A DNA stretch of 64,000 nucleotides from Melioribacter sp. (GTDB lineage Bacteria > Bacteroidota > Ignavibacteria > Ignavibacteriales > Melioribacteraceae), in the NCBI GenBank assembly GCA_023250955.1, contig JAHEZQ010000014.1, positions 1-64,000 of the forward strand. The letters are read 5' to 3'. The translations under genes were made by a program, and so were the position numbers. The notes under the pieces were generated by a model that ran no database searches, was not told the origin of the DNA, and saw only the letters and a program-made list of their open reading frames with translations. Shown piece by piece: positions 51,409-60,967 of this stretch (position 1 is its first letter; the number at the start of each line of letters is the position of its first letter).

Positions 51409-51448
51409 CAGTTTGCAGAATGAAGTAAACAGTAGGTAGTAAGTTGTT

Positions 51449-51511
51449 ATTGCGAGCGGAGCGAAGCAATCTCTAGGTTAGATTGCTTCGTCACTGCGTT
51501 CCTCGCAATGA
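51449..51511. repeat. Interspersed palindromic repeat (GAAGCAATCT/AGATTGCTTC)
   Basis: ATTGCGAGCGGAGCGAAGCAATCTCTAGGTTAGATTGCTTCGTCACTGCGTTCCTCGCAATGA: nested inverted repeat. Confidence 0.85.
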
Positions 51512-51665
51512 CAGTTGGTAATTTATCTTTGCACAAAAGAAAATTTAATCTAAGTTGTTCTGGGTTTTGTACGCTACTTACTCGATTGTTCCCAAAATAA
51601 AATTTTTAATAGTAGATATTTAACAACAATCATTATATGTATTGAAAGAATTATCTAGCTAAAAA

Positions 51666-52574
51666 ATGAATAATAATGGAAAATATTTAGAAAGATTAGT
51701 CAGCCAAGTTGAAAAATATTTTCTTCAAGAAAACTTTGAAGTAAAAACAAATGAAAGAGTTTTTAATGAAGATGGTATTCCGATTGCCGAATTTGATATT
51801 GAAATACGAGGTAAACTTGGGACCACTGAAATTAAGTGGTTAATTGAATGTCGTGATCGTCCTTCGCAAGGCCCAGCTCCTGTGTCTTGGATAGAGCAAC
51901 TTGTTGGAAGAAAAAGTAGATTTAATTTTAATAAAGTCACAGCAGTTTCATCAACTGGTTTCGCAAAAGGTGTGAAAGAATTTGCTGATAATGAAGATGT
52001 TGAGTTAAGAACAGTTAAGGAACTCTCATTAGAAGATATTAAAAGTTGGTGTGGTCTTTCAGAAATGATTCTTTTTAAAGACAGTGGTGGATTATATCAC
52101 GTTGATATTTTTATAAATAAATCTACTGACAAAAAAATATTAAATGAAGTTAAACCTCTCTTCGATTTACATCCAGATCAAAATATTTTGTTTAATGAAA
52201 AAGATAAAAAATATAATCGTCCTATAGATCTTTTCCAATCTGTAGTTAACAAGAACAAACATCTTTATGAGAATATTATTATTGGAGAGCGTAAACCTAT
52301 TAATATGCAGCTTGATATAACCGATGAATATCCTTTTTTTATTAAAACAAAATTTGGGGAAGCAAGAATTGATGCACTATTGTGCAATGGATATATCATT
52401 AGAACCGAAGAAAGAGTCCCTATCGACAAAATTGTTGAATATTCTAATGACGGGAAAGAAAAAATATCGCAATTAGCAACTATTCGATTTTCTGTTGATG
52501 ATAGTCAATTTGAACTAAATGCACATAAAATAAAAGCGGACGGTAGAACTATTATCTCAGTGAATAAAATATAA
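51666..52574 (+). CDS. Mrr/PD-(D/E)XK-like restriction endonuclease family protein
   Basis: AEFDIEIRGKLGTTEIKWLIECRDRPSQGPAPVSWIEQLVGRKSRFNFNKVTAVSSTGFAKGVKEFA resembles Mrr_cat-type cores with ECR in place of ECK. Confidence 0.7.
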   Translation: MNNNGKYLERLVSQVEKYFLQENFEVKTNERVFNEDGIPIAEFDIEIRGKLGTTEIKWLIECRDRPSQGPAPVSWIEQLVGRKSRFNFNKVTAVSSTGFAKGVKEFADNEDVELRTVKELSLEDIKSWCGLSEMILFKDSGGLYHVDIFINKSTDKKILNEVKPLFDLHPDQNILFNEKDKKYNRPIDLFQSVVNKNKHLYENIIIGERKPINMQLDITDEYPFFIKTKFGEARIDALLCNGYIIRTEERVPIDKIVEYSNDGKEKISQLATIRFSVDDSQFELNAHKIKADGRTIISVNKI

Positions 52575-52632
52575 TAAAAATAGTAGCTATACAAAAAATG
52601 TTTCAACAGCGACCACTTCTTGACCGAAAATC

Positions 52633-52670
52633 AAGAAGAGAGGACTAAGGAGTAGAAATCCTCTCTTCTT
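52633..52670. terminator. Putative bidirectional terminator hairpin between convergent genes
   Basis: Perfect 12-bp stem AAGAAGAGAGGA / TCCTCTCTTCTT, 14-nt loop, between convergent 51666..52574(+) and 52686..57098(-). Confidence 0.55.
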
Positions 52671-52685
52671 CATCAATGTGTGGGA

Positions 52686-55600
52686 TTATTTAATAAGCAT
52701 CATTTTTCTAATAAGGTTTACTCTGTTGCCAAACAACTGATAGAAATAAATTCCAGAAGACAAATTATTCCCGTCGAATGTAACTTTGTAATTTCCAACA
52801 GAAAAGTCTCTTTCTGCAAGAACACTTACTGTTTGTCCTATCGCATTGAAAACTTTCACAACATAGTAACCGTTAATAGGAATTCTAAAATCAATTACAG
52901 TTGTTGGATTAAATGGATTAGGATAATTCTGAATGAGCTCGAACTTTGTAGGAATTCCATTCCCGTAATCGTTTACAATATCAGTCACACCGGTATTGAT
53001 CGAAGTTCCGGCAACTTCTTTGCCGTCGTTAATTTTGTAACTTGTCTTGATTGAACCGCCATTTACTAAAGTGCCGTTCTTGGTTTTTAGTGTAATACTT
53101 CCAGCAGTAAAATCATCTTTCATTAATTTGTTGGAAGCAAAAATAAACTTGGCTTGTCCGGGTGAAACTAGACTTGCTTTTGTTATTGTATTGGAAGAAT
53201 TGATTCCTGCACTAAAAGATTCATAACTAAATTTTGTAGGATCATATTCTACCGTAACTTCCAGGCTTCGAACATTATCAGCATTTTTAATATTTAAAGG
53301 AAGTACAACACTTTTGTTATTTATAACCGGATTTTCAATTGATAAATATGCATTTGTTAAAGGAAGAAGTATTGAAAGGGAATAACTCCAATCACCAAAT
53401 GTACTATATAGTATTACACCAACAGCATCTGCGAGCGTTATATTGCCGTTGTGGTCAACGTCAGCATTTAATAGTGCTTGTCCATGCAATGGAAAAACGT
53501 TAAATACATGATTGATAATTGCAACTGCATCATTGAAATTCACATTAAAGTTTTCATCAACATCACCAAATGCTATTGATGTACTCTGCGATGTTATATT
53601 TATTGTCCCTGGATTGATTGCAGAAAATAATGCCGGAGTGTTTGAATTATTACTCAGCCAATAAGATGGTAAACTTGTAATATGGGTAGATCCGTTTGAA
53701 TTGGAGATGACATCAAAAGTTAAATTAAATAAAATTCCATCTGTTGAGATTAAATTATAACCGGTTGCGGTGAAATCAAATTGTCCCGCGGTAGTTGAGT
53801 ATCCTGTAAATGTCCATCCCATTAATGTAAATAATGCACCGACAGAATTACTTCGATATGAAAGTTTTGTAGGATCAAAAATGATTTTACCTTGAAGAAT
53901 ATATTGAGGAATATTTGCATCGGTTCCGAAATGAACACTTATCGGAATTGTTATACTAGCTCCTGCATTTGCTGAACATGATCCGATTATAATATAAGTG
54001 CTGTTATCAATAGCAAAGTTTGCTGTGATATTTTTATTCCCATCCATCGTAACACTTAATGGATTATTAGAACCGGTTGCATCACCGCTCCATCCTGTAA
54101 ATATGAAACCTGCAGAAGGTGTTGCTGTTAATTGTACTGTTGAACTATGATTGTAATTTGCTTGATCTGGATTTTTAGTTACAGTTCCATGCACAGAAGT
54201 AATTGTTAGCGTATAAGTATTTATAGTAAAACTTGTCGAGATCGTATGATTCGCTGTTACATTATTAAATATATAGCTTGAAACAGCACCAACAGAAATA
54301 CCATCAACAAGAACATCAGCAATATGATAATCTAAATTAGGTGTAATTGTAAATGTCTGGCTGCTTCCTGAATTAACATTAACAGAACCGGTTGGTGAAA
54401 TCACTCCGCCTGCACCTGCTGATGCAGTGATCGTGTAAGAACTTAATGGAGGTGTTCCAGCTTCCCAATCATCAAGAATTGAGATTTGACTAAGTTGGTT
54501 GCCATCTTTATAAGTTATGAATCCGGGAGTACCTGAAGTAAGTGTAGTTGTATTTGCTACACTCAAAACAGTAATACCGTTTACTTTTGCATAGATGGTT
54601 CCACCATCAAGAACAGCTTCTATTAAATCACCATTTACTAAAGATGATGGTCCTGTTGCAAGTTGACCTCTATCAATTCCATTTGAGTACCAATAAATAT
54701 ATACAGTACTTCCAACTCCCGGAGGTCCCCAACCAACCATAATAGCTTGATCAGAACCGCCTAATAAAACCAAACCAACTTCGCCATCTTTCTGAACAAC
54801 TCTTTCTCTTGCATATTGACTTGTAGACAGAAATGATCCCGCACCGGCACCTTGCCAATAATAAATGCCTTCACCAACTGCACTAATAACATGATGAGAT
54901 GATAGGATTGAATAACCAGGATATCCTGGGGAAGTTGTCTGTCGCCAATTACCATTTATTAAGAAAGGCGATTCATTTGCACGATCGAAATCATCAAATG
55001 CAATAACATCTAATAGTAAAAAGTTTGCTTTTATATTTTTATTTCCATTCATAGTAACAGTTAATGGATTTGTAGAACCTGTTGCATCACCACTCCATCC
55101 CAAGAAATGATAACCGATATCTGCAGTTGCTGTTAATGTTACATTCGTTCCACTACTGTAAGTAGCTTGATCGGGATCTTTTATAACAGTTCCGTTTATT
55201 GCTGTAATTGTTAAAGTATTATTTACGTTTATAGTACTAGTAAAATCTTGTCCAGTAATATTTGAGTTGATTGGACCAGTGATAGATCGGGTAAGGGGAG
55301 ACATAGTATGTCCTGAAAGAGTAGGAGTTAAAAGAACAGAAGTAGCACCTGAGGTAACATTACTTATTGTATAGTCACCATTAATATCAGTAGTAGCGTT
55401 GCCGCTAAAACCACCGCTAGCTGTAATGAGAACACCATTTAAGCCAAGGCCGCCTTCAGTAATATTACCGCTTATAGAATATGAGCTTGATGCCGGAGTA
55501 CCAGCTTCCCAATCGTCAAAGATTGCACCGCCTTGATAAAACTCAAATCCCGGTTTACCAGAAGTTAGGGAAGTAGTGTTCGGTACACTGTGAACGATGG

Positions 55601-57098
55601 CACCGTTAATCTTTACATAAATGATTCCACCATCAAGAACTGCTTCAATAATATCTCCATCGTGAATTATAGATGATACATGTGCCAGTTCTCCTTGATG
55701 CGAACCGTTCAAATACCAATAGATATATAAAGTGCCTGTATTCCACGAAACATTTAATGCTTGATTATTTCCACCGAGAAGAATTAGTCCAACTTGTCCG
55801 TTTGCATTAACAACTCTTGCTCTTGCAAATTGTCTTGTGTTATCAAAAGTACCAATGCCATTCCAGTAATAAAGAGCTTCTCCGGAATTTCCTGCAACCT
55901 GGTTTCCGGATAAATTAACATTTCCCCAGTTATAAATGTTTTGCCAATTTCCACCGGTTACAAAAGGGGATTCGTTTGGACGATTGAAGTCATCAAATGC
56001 AATAACATTGAGCGGTAGAAAATTTGCTTTAATATTTTTATTTCCATTCATAGTAACAGTTAATGGATTTGTAGAACCTGTTGCATCACCACTCCATCCC
56101 AAGAAATGATAACCGATATCTGCAGTTGCTGTTAATGTTACATTCGTTCCACTACTGTAAGTAGCTTGATCGGGATCTTTTATAACTGTTCCGTTTATTG
56201 CTGTAATTGTTAAAGTGTTATTTACGTTCAGAGTACTAGTAAAATCCTGTCCTGTAATATTTGAATTGATTGGACCAGTAATAGATTGGGTAAGAGGAGA
56301 CATAGTATGTCCGGAAAGAGTAGGGGTTAAAAGAACAGAAGTAGCACCAGATGTAACATTGGTTATAGTATAATTGCCGTTAACATCAGTAGTAGCATTA
56401 CCGCTGAAACCGCCACTAGCTGTAATGAGAACGCCATTTAAACCAAGACCACCTTCACTAATATTACCACTGATTGAGTATGAACTTGATGCCGGAGTAC
56501 CGGCTTCCCAATCGTCAAAGATCGCTCCACTCTGATAAAACTCAAATCCTGGTGTACCTGTTGTAATCCCAGTTGTATTTGCAACGCTGGCAACTTCAAT
56601 ACCGTTAATCTTCGCATAGACTACTCCGTTATCAAGTACTCCTTCTATAATATCTCCATTCTGAATGGTAGAAGATACAGTGGTTAGATTTCCTTGGTAT
56701 GATCCTCCGCTATAACGATAAATGTAAAGTGTTCCGCTATTCCATGCTACAACGATAGCATGACCGCTTCCGCCAAGAAGTATAAGTCCTACTTGACCAC
56801 TCGCTTGAACAACTCTAGCTTTAGCATATTGTCTCGTATTATCAAATGATCCGGTGCCTTGCCAGTAGTAAAGAGCTTCACCGGAATTCCCTGCAACTTG
56901 GTTACCAATTAAATTTGCAATTCCTCCGCTGAATGGATTCTGCCAGTTTACACCAATTGTAAAAGGAATTTCATCGGCTCGATCGAAACCATCGGTTGCA
57001 ATTATTGTTTGTGAGTTTAATTTCGCACTGATTAAGAAGAGTGTTATAGTAAAAAAAAGCGCAAAATTACTCCGCCTAATTGTAGTTATAGGATTCAT
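52686..57098 (-). CDS. Secreted 1470-aa repeat protein: three LamG-like modules, two SdrD/InlB-type repeat blocks, cohesin-like domains, dockerin, T9SS C-terminal sorting domain
   Basis: Signal peptide; repeats SYSISGNISEGGLGLNGVLITASGGFSGN...IGYHFLGWSGDATGSTNPLTVTMNGNKNIKANF; dockerin FGDVDENFNVNFNDAVAIINHVF...ADVDHNGNITLADAVGVI; CTD NYPNPFNPTTVIDFRIP...GIYFYQL. Confidence 0.9.
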   Translation of the reverse strand: MNPITTIRRSNFALFFTITLFLISAKLNSQTIIATDGFDRADEIPFTIGVNWQNPFSGGIANLIGNQVAGNSGEALYYWQGTGSFDNTRQYAKARVVQASGQVGLILLGGSGHAIVVAWNSGTLYIYRYSGGSYQGNLTTVSSTIQNGDIIEGVLDNGVVYAKINGIEVASVANTTGITTGTPGFEFYQSGAIFDDWEAGTPASSSYSISGNISEGGLGLNGVLITASGGFSGNATTDVNGNYTITNVTSGATSVLLTPTLSGHTMSPLTQSITGPINSNITGQDFTSTLNVNNTLTITAINGTVIKDPDQATYSSGTNVTLTATADIGYHFLGWSGDATGSTNPLTVTMNGNKNIKANFLPLNVIAFDDFNRPNESPFVTGGNWQNIYNWGNVNLSGNQVAGNSGEALYYWNGIGTFDNTRQFARARVVNANGQVGLILLGGNNQALNVSWNTGTLYIYWYLNGSHQGELAHVSSIIHDGDIIEAVLDGGIIYVKINGAIVHSVPNTTSLTSGKPGFEFYQGGAIFDDWEAGTPASSSYSISGNITEGGLGLNGVLITASGGFSGNATTDINGDYTISNVTSGATSVLLTPTLSGHTMSPLTRSITGPINSNITGQDFTSTINVNNTLTITAINGTVIKDPDQATYSSGTNVTLTATADIGYHFLGWSGDATGSTNPLTVTMNGNKNIKANFLLLDVIAFDDFDRANESPFLINGNWRQTTSPGYPGYSILSSHHVISAVGEGIYYWQGAGAGSFLSTSQYARERVVQKDGEVGLVLLGGSDQAIMVGWGPPGVGSTVYIYWYSNGIDRGQLATGPSSLVNGDLIEAVLDGGTIYAKVNGITVLSVANTTTLTSGTPGFITYKDGNQLSQISILDDWEAGTPPLSSYTITASAGAGGVISPTGSVNVNSGSSQTFTITPNLDYHIADVLVDGISVGAVSSYIFNNVTANHTISTSFTINTYTLTITSVHGTVTKNPDQANYNHSSTVQLTATPSAGFIFTGWSGDATGSNNPLSVTMDGNKNITANFAIDNSTYIIIGSCSANAGASITIPISVHFGTDANIPQYILQGKIIFDPTKLSYRSNSVGALFTLMGWTFTGYSTTAGQFDFTATGYNLISTDGILFNLTFDVISNSNGSTHITSLPSYWLSNNSNTPALFSAINPGTINITSQSTSIAFGDVDENFNVNFNDAVAIINHVFNVFPLHGQALLNADVDHNGNITLADAVGVILYSTFGDWSYSLSILLPLTNAYLSIENPVINNKSVVLPLNIKNADNVRSLEVTVEYDPTKFSYESFSAGINSSNTITKASLVSPGQAKFIFASNKLMKDDFTAGSITLKTKNGTLVNGGSIKTSYKINDGKEVAGTSINTGVTDIVNDYGNGIPTKFELIQNYPNPFNPTTVIDFRIPINGYYVVKVFNAIGQTVSVLAERDFSVGNYKVTFDGNNLSSGIYFYQLFGNRVNLIRKMMLIK

Positions 57099-57276
57099 TG
57101 GTAATTCCCTATTTCGTTTCTAATTTATGCAATAGGGAATGGGTCAATAAGAGTGCCGATGAAAGATCTATAATTTAGGTGGAAACCGCTTTTTAGGATA
57201 GGCTATCACTGTATTAAAATGAAGATCAGTTCCGTTTTAGAACAGCTTTAGCACAAGAATCTAATAGAAAAATTAA

Positions 57277-58833
57277 TTATAAATAAGTTTCTTCTTCTGA
57301 TAAATCTGGTTCATCTGTGGAGGTAAGCATACTACTAAGCATATCCTTAAACTGTAGACCATATTCAATCCGGTGTTTGCTAAGCATAGAAAATTCTGAG
57401 AGTCCGTGTAGTGCAAACTCCATTAATAATAACTTAGTTTCAAAAGATTCTTTTGGGAAGTATTTTTCAACAAGCTCTTTTAATCCTGGTATTGAAAGAA
57501 GTCTTTTCTGATACTCTTCATTAGAAATATTATGAAAGAGATCAAATAAATTTCCTTTTGAGAACCATGCTATAACTTCCTGGTAAGGATTTATTTGAGT
57601 CTTACGTTTTAATTTATCCGGACTGGGGAAGTAGTTTATAAATTGGGACTTAATGGCTTTACCTATTAATATATGAGCGACTTTAACCGGACCTTCTTGC
57701 TCGCCTTCATAAACCAATTCTATCTTTCCTGTTATGGATGGGATGATTCCGATCAAATCTGAAATCCTCACTATTGTACTTGTTTCATTATTAATTAGAA
57801 GTCTTCGTTCAGCAAAACTAACAATGTTCTCTAAAGCAGAAATTGTTAACCGTGCGGAGACCCCGCTCTTGTGATCCACAAACTCGCTTTCTCTTGCCTC
57901 AAATGCTATCTGCTCTATAAGATTTTTAACCAAATCCGGGATTTTTATTTTGCTTGATTGTTCTTCGGTTAATTTTGACTCCTGTTCAGTTATCTTCCTA
58001 GAAATAGAAATAGTTTTTGGATAGTGAGTTAATATCTGAGAATCAATTCTATCTTTAAGCGGCGTTACAATTGATCCTCTATTAGTATAGTCCTCGGGAT
58101 TTGCCGTGAAGATGAATTGAACATCAAGCGGAAGACGAACTTTGAATCCTCTGATCTGTACATCTTTCTCCTGTAAGATATTAAACAGAGCAACTTGAAT
58201 CCGTGCTTGCAAATCGGGTAATTCATTGATCACAAAAATTCCTCTGTGAGAACGGGGGATCAATCCGAAGTGGATAACTCTTTCATCAGAGTAGTGAAGT
58301 TTTAATGATGCTGCTTTGATCGGATCAACATCGCCGATGAGGTCAGCTATTGTAACATCCGGCGTTGCTAATTTTTCTGTGTAGCGTTCACTTCTGTGCA
58401 TCCATGCAATCGGTGTTTCATCTCCCAACTCAGCAATTATATCTTTTCCAAATCTCGAAAGCGGATTGAATGGATCATCATTTAGTTCGGAATCTTTTAT
58501 AACTGGAATATATTCATCAAGAAGGGTAGTCATCATTCGTGCAATTTTAGTCTTTGCTTGTCCGCGCAAACCAAGTAGTATAATATTATGTCGTGATAGT
58601 ATTGCTGTCTGAATATCTGGAAGAACTGTTTCTTCATAACCGATTATGTTATCAAATGGATTTTTATTTGTCCTTAAAATCTCTATAAGATTTTTCCTCA
58701 TCTCTTCTTTAACCGGAAGAGATTTGTAACCGCTTTTTTTCAATTCACCAAGAGTGGAAATATTTTCCCGATTATTTTTCATTATATCCTTTTTATCTAA
58801 CTGTTTTTCTTCTGTTGCGGACAAAATCTTCAA
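57277..58833 (-). CDS. AAA+ ATPase of magnesium chelatase ChlI / MoxR type
   Basis: IILLGLRGQAKTKIARMM; GIFVINELPDLQARIQVALFNILQEKDVQIRGFKVRLPLDVQFIFTANPEDYTNRGSIVTPLKDRI. Confidence 0.9.
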   Translation of the reverse strand: MKILSATEEKQLDKKDIMKNNRENISTLGELKKSGYKSLPVKEEMRKNLIEILRTNKNPFDNIIGYEETVLPDIQTAILSRHNIILLGLRGQAKTKIARMMTTLLDEYIPVIKDSELNDDPFNPLSRFGKDIIAELGDETPIAWMHRSERYTEKLATPDVTIADLIGDVDPIKAASLKLHYSDERVIHFGLIPRSHRGIFVINELPDLQARIQVALFNILQEKDVQIRGFKVRLPLDVQFIFTANPEDYTNRGSIVTPLKDRIDSQILTHYPKTISISRKITEQESKLTEEQSSKIKIPDLVKNLIEQIAFEARESEFVDHKSGVSARLTISALENIVSFAERRLLINNETSTIVRISDLIGIIPSITGKIELVYEGEQEGPVKVAHILIGKAIKSQFINYFPSPDKLKRKTQINPYQEVIAWFSKGNLFDLFHNISNEEYQKRLLSIPGLKELVEKYFPKESFETKLLLMEFALHGLSEFSMLSKHRIEYGLQFKDMLSSMLTSTDEPDLSEEETYL

Positions 58834-59926
58834 AAATAAATTCTCCTAATCCGGAAAGAGTACTGTAGTAAGCTTTGCCTTGATTGGCTTTCGTAAAATC
58901 TCGTACAAATTGTTGAAGATACGGATCACGCGCAATCATAAATGTTGTAATAGTAATGCCAAGCTTTTTACATCTCACTGCCTGATCTAAAGTCTTGTTG
59001 ATTATCTTTCTGTCCAACCCAAAACTGTTCTTATAATATTTGATCCCAATTTTTAAGCAAGTCGGTTTACCGTCGGTTATCATAAAAATTTGTTTGTTCT
59101 TATTTTTTTTACGGCGGAGAATATCAATAGCAAGTTCTAATCCGGCAACAGTGTTAGTATGATAAGGACCAACAGAGAGATATGGAAGATCTTTGATCTC
59201 AATTTGCCACGAATCATCACCGAAGACAATTATATCAAGAGTATCTTTTGGAAACTGAGTGGTAATAAGTTCACTCATTGCCATAGCTACTTTTTTAGCA
59301 GGAGTTATCCTATCTTCACCATAAAGAATCATTGAGTGCGAAATATCAATCATCAATACAGTTGAAGTAGAGGTTTTGAATTCGCGTTCCTCAATTTCTA
59401 GATCATCTTCAGTAAGTTTGAAATCATTTACACCATGTTTGATCTGTGCATTCTTGATTGATGAGACCATATCAATCTGATCAACTTGATCACCGAATTG
59501 GTAATCACGTCTGTCTGCAGTCTTTTCGTCGCCTTCACCGCCAAAAGGTGTCTGATGATTTCCTCTTCCGGTTTTTCTAAGCTTGCTAAAAATTTCTTCT
59601 AATGATCGGCGACGTATTTCTTTTTCGGATTTTGGTGTCATAACAAAAGTGCCGGGTTCGGATTCATTCTCAGTTATGTAGCCCTTGTCCTTCAGATCTT
59701 GGATGAAATCACCAATACCGTATTCATCATTAGTTATATTGTATTTTCTATCAAGCTGGTTAATAAGATCCAGAGCTTCCGAAACATCACCAGAGGTAAT
59801 GTTTAATAGCTGCATAAAAATATGGAGCAACTGTTCAAAGGGGTCGCTTCCTTTAGGATCCGGAATGAATTCTGAAAATCTATAACCGATCATTGTCTTT
59901 TTCTTTTTTAAACTGATTTTATCCAT
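58793..59926 (-). CDS. VWA-domain protein (ChlD-like), partner of ChlI-like ATPase
   Basis: TVLMIDISHSMILYGEDRITPAKKVAMAMSELI MIDAS DxSxS; QIFMITDGKPTCLK; overlaps the ATPase gene. Confidence 0.9.
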   Translation of the reverse strand: MDKISLKKKKTMIGYRFSEFIPDPKGSDPFEQLLHIFMQLLNITSGDVSEALDLINQLDRKYNITNDEYGIGDFIQDLKDKGYITENESEPGTFVMTPKSEKEIRRRSLEEIFSKLRKTGRGNHQTPFGGEGDEKTADRRDYQFGDQVDQIDMVSSIKNAQIKHGVNDFKLTEDDLEIEEREFKTSTSTVLMIDISHSMILYGEDRITPAKKVAMAMSELITTQFPKDTLDIIVFGDDSWQIEIKDLPYLSVGPYHTNTVAGLELAIDILRRKKNKNKQIFMITDGKPTCLKIGIKYYKNSFGLDRKIINKTLDQAVRCKKLGITITTFMIARDPYLQQFVRDFTKANQGKAYYSTLSGLGEFIFEDFVRNRRKTVR

Positions 59927-60097
59927 TGAAAGTTCAGTTTAGAGCTGATTATTATCTTCATGCAACACGAATAAGCTCTGAAATTAATCGGTAAAATTCC
60001 TTACATTTATCACGTAAATTTTTAAGTACTTAATACAATACATCTACATAAAAAATTAATTAACCAAAAGAGTTCCTACAATTAATAAAGACTAACA

Positions 60098-60967
60098 TTG
60101 GATCTGGCTAAACAATATATAATACAATGCATTGTAGCCGCAGCCAATAACCTTCGTTTAAGCTCGGAGAAAATTGAAACTGTTGCCATCCTCCGTGAAA
60201 GATTAAACAACTGCGAATCTCTCTCAGAAGAAATCAAAAACTTCAAGAAAATTACTGAGCTGTCAAAACTTGGGATCAAACTAGGTGATCTTCAAAATTT
60301 TATTGATAACGGAAAGATTGAATTTGTAAAGCTTTCGGATAAATTTAAGGAACATAGTTACAGTTTGGTCAAGGAGCTTAACGGAGTTCTTGATGTTTTT
60401 ACTCCTCATTTAGCTAGATTATCATTCCAGAAATTTGATCTTGACGGATTAAATGTTGATCTGACCAACCAGAAAGTAAATTCATTTGATACTATTGCTC
60501 AATCACCACCTGAAATTGAACTACCGAGAAGATCACGTACTGATGAACTAAGAGAAGCAATAATCTTTGAAGAACTAAATAAAGACAACGACTTTAATTT
60601 TGAGAACTTTGAAGAAAAAGTTTTAAGACCGGTAAAAGAACTTGATCCATTCCTTAACCGTGTTCTAAAATATGAATACACTGAAAATGAAATTAACAGT
60701 CACATCAAAATAATGTTTGAAAATGCCGAACTATCTAAAAAGGTTGGATTTGAAATATTATCAAATATGCACAGCATTTTTGCAAAAGGTTTGGAATTAA
60801 TAAATCAAAAAAAAATTGCTCCAAGTTCTAATGTAGTTGAGTCTTTACGCGCGTGTTTAATTGTTATTGTTGCAGTAGTTCGCGGCAAAGAGGTTGATAT
60901 AACTAATTATCTTACGCGTGCAGAAAATTTTGGAAAGACTATTTCCCCAAAACAAAAGGAACGTTAG
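60098..60967 (+). CDS. Conserved-looking hypothetical protein (TTG start) directly upstream of manC
   Basis: 289-aa uninterrupted ORF, acidic/alpha-helical, ends 1 nt before manC ATG; no family recognised. Confidence 0.7.
   Translation: MDLAKQYIIQCIVAAANNLRLSSEKIETVAILRERLNNCESLSEEIKNFKKITELSKLGIKLGDLQNFIDNGKIEFVKLSDKFKEHSYSLVKELNGVLDVFTPHLARLSFQKFDLDGLNVDLTNQKVNSFDTIAQSPPEIELPRRSRTDELREAIIFEELNKDNDFNFENFEEKVLRPVKELDPFLNRVLKYEYTENEINSHIKIMFENAELSKKVGFEILSNMHSIFAKGLELINQKKIAPSSNVVESLRACLIVIVAVVRGKEVDITNYLTRAENFGKTISPKQKER

Noticed and set aside
55026-56530. Repeated blocks considered as CRISPR or mobile element
   Set aside because: They are ~0.5-1 kb in-frame coding repeats of extracellular domains, not short direct repeats with spacers, and lack transposase or terminal inverted repeats.
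57277-59926. ChlI/VWA pair considered as a defence or counter-phage system
   Set aside because: Magnesium-chelatase-like AAA+/VWA pairs are common chaperone-like modules; no effector or nuclease gene is adjacent, so a defence role is not supported.
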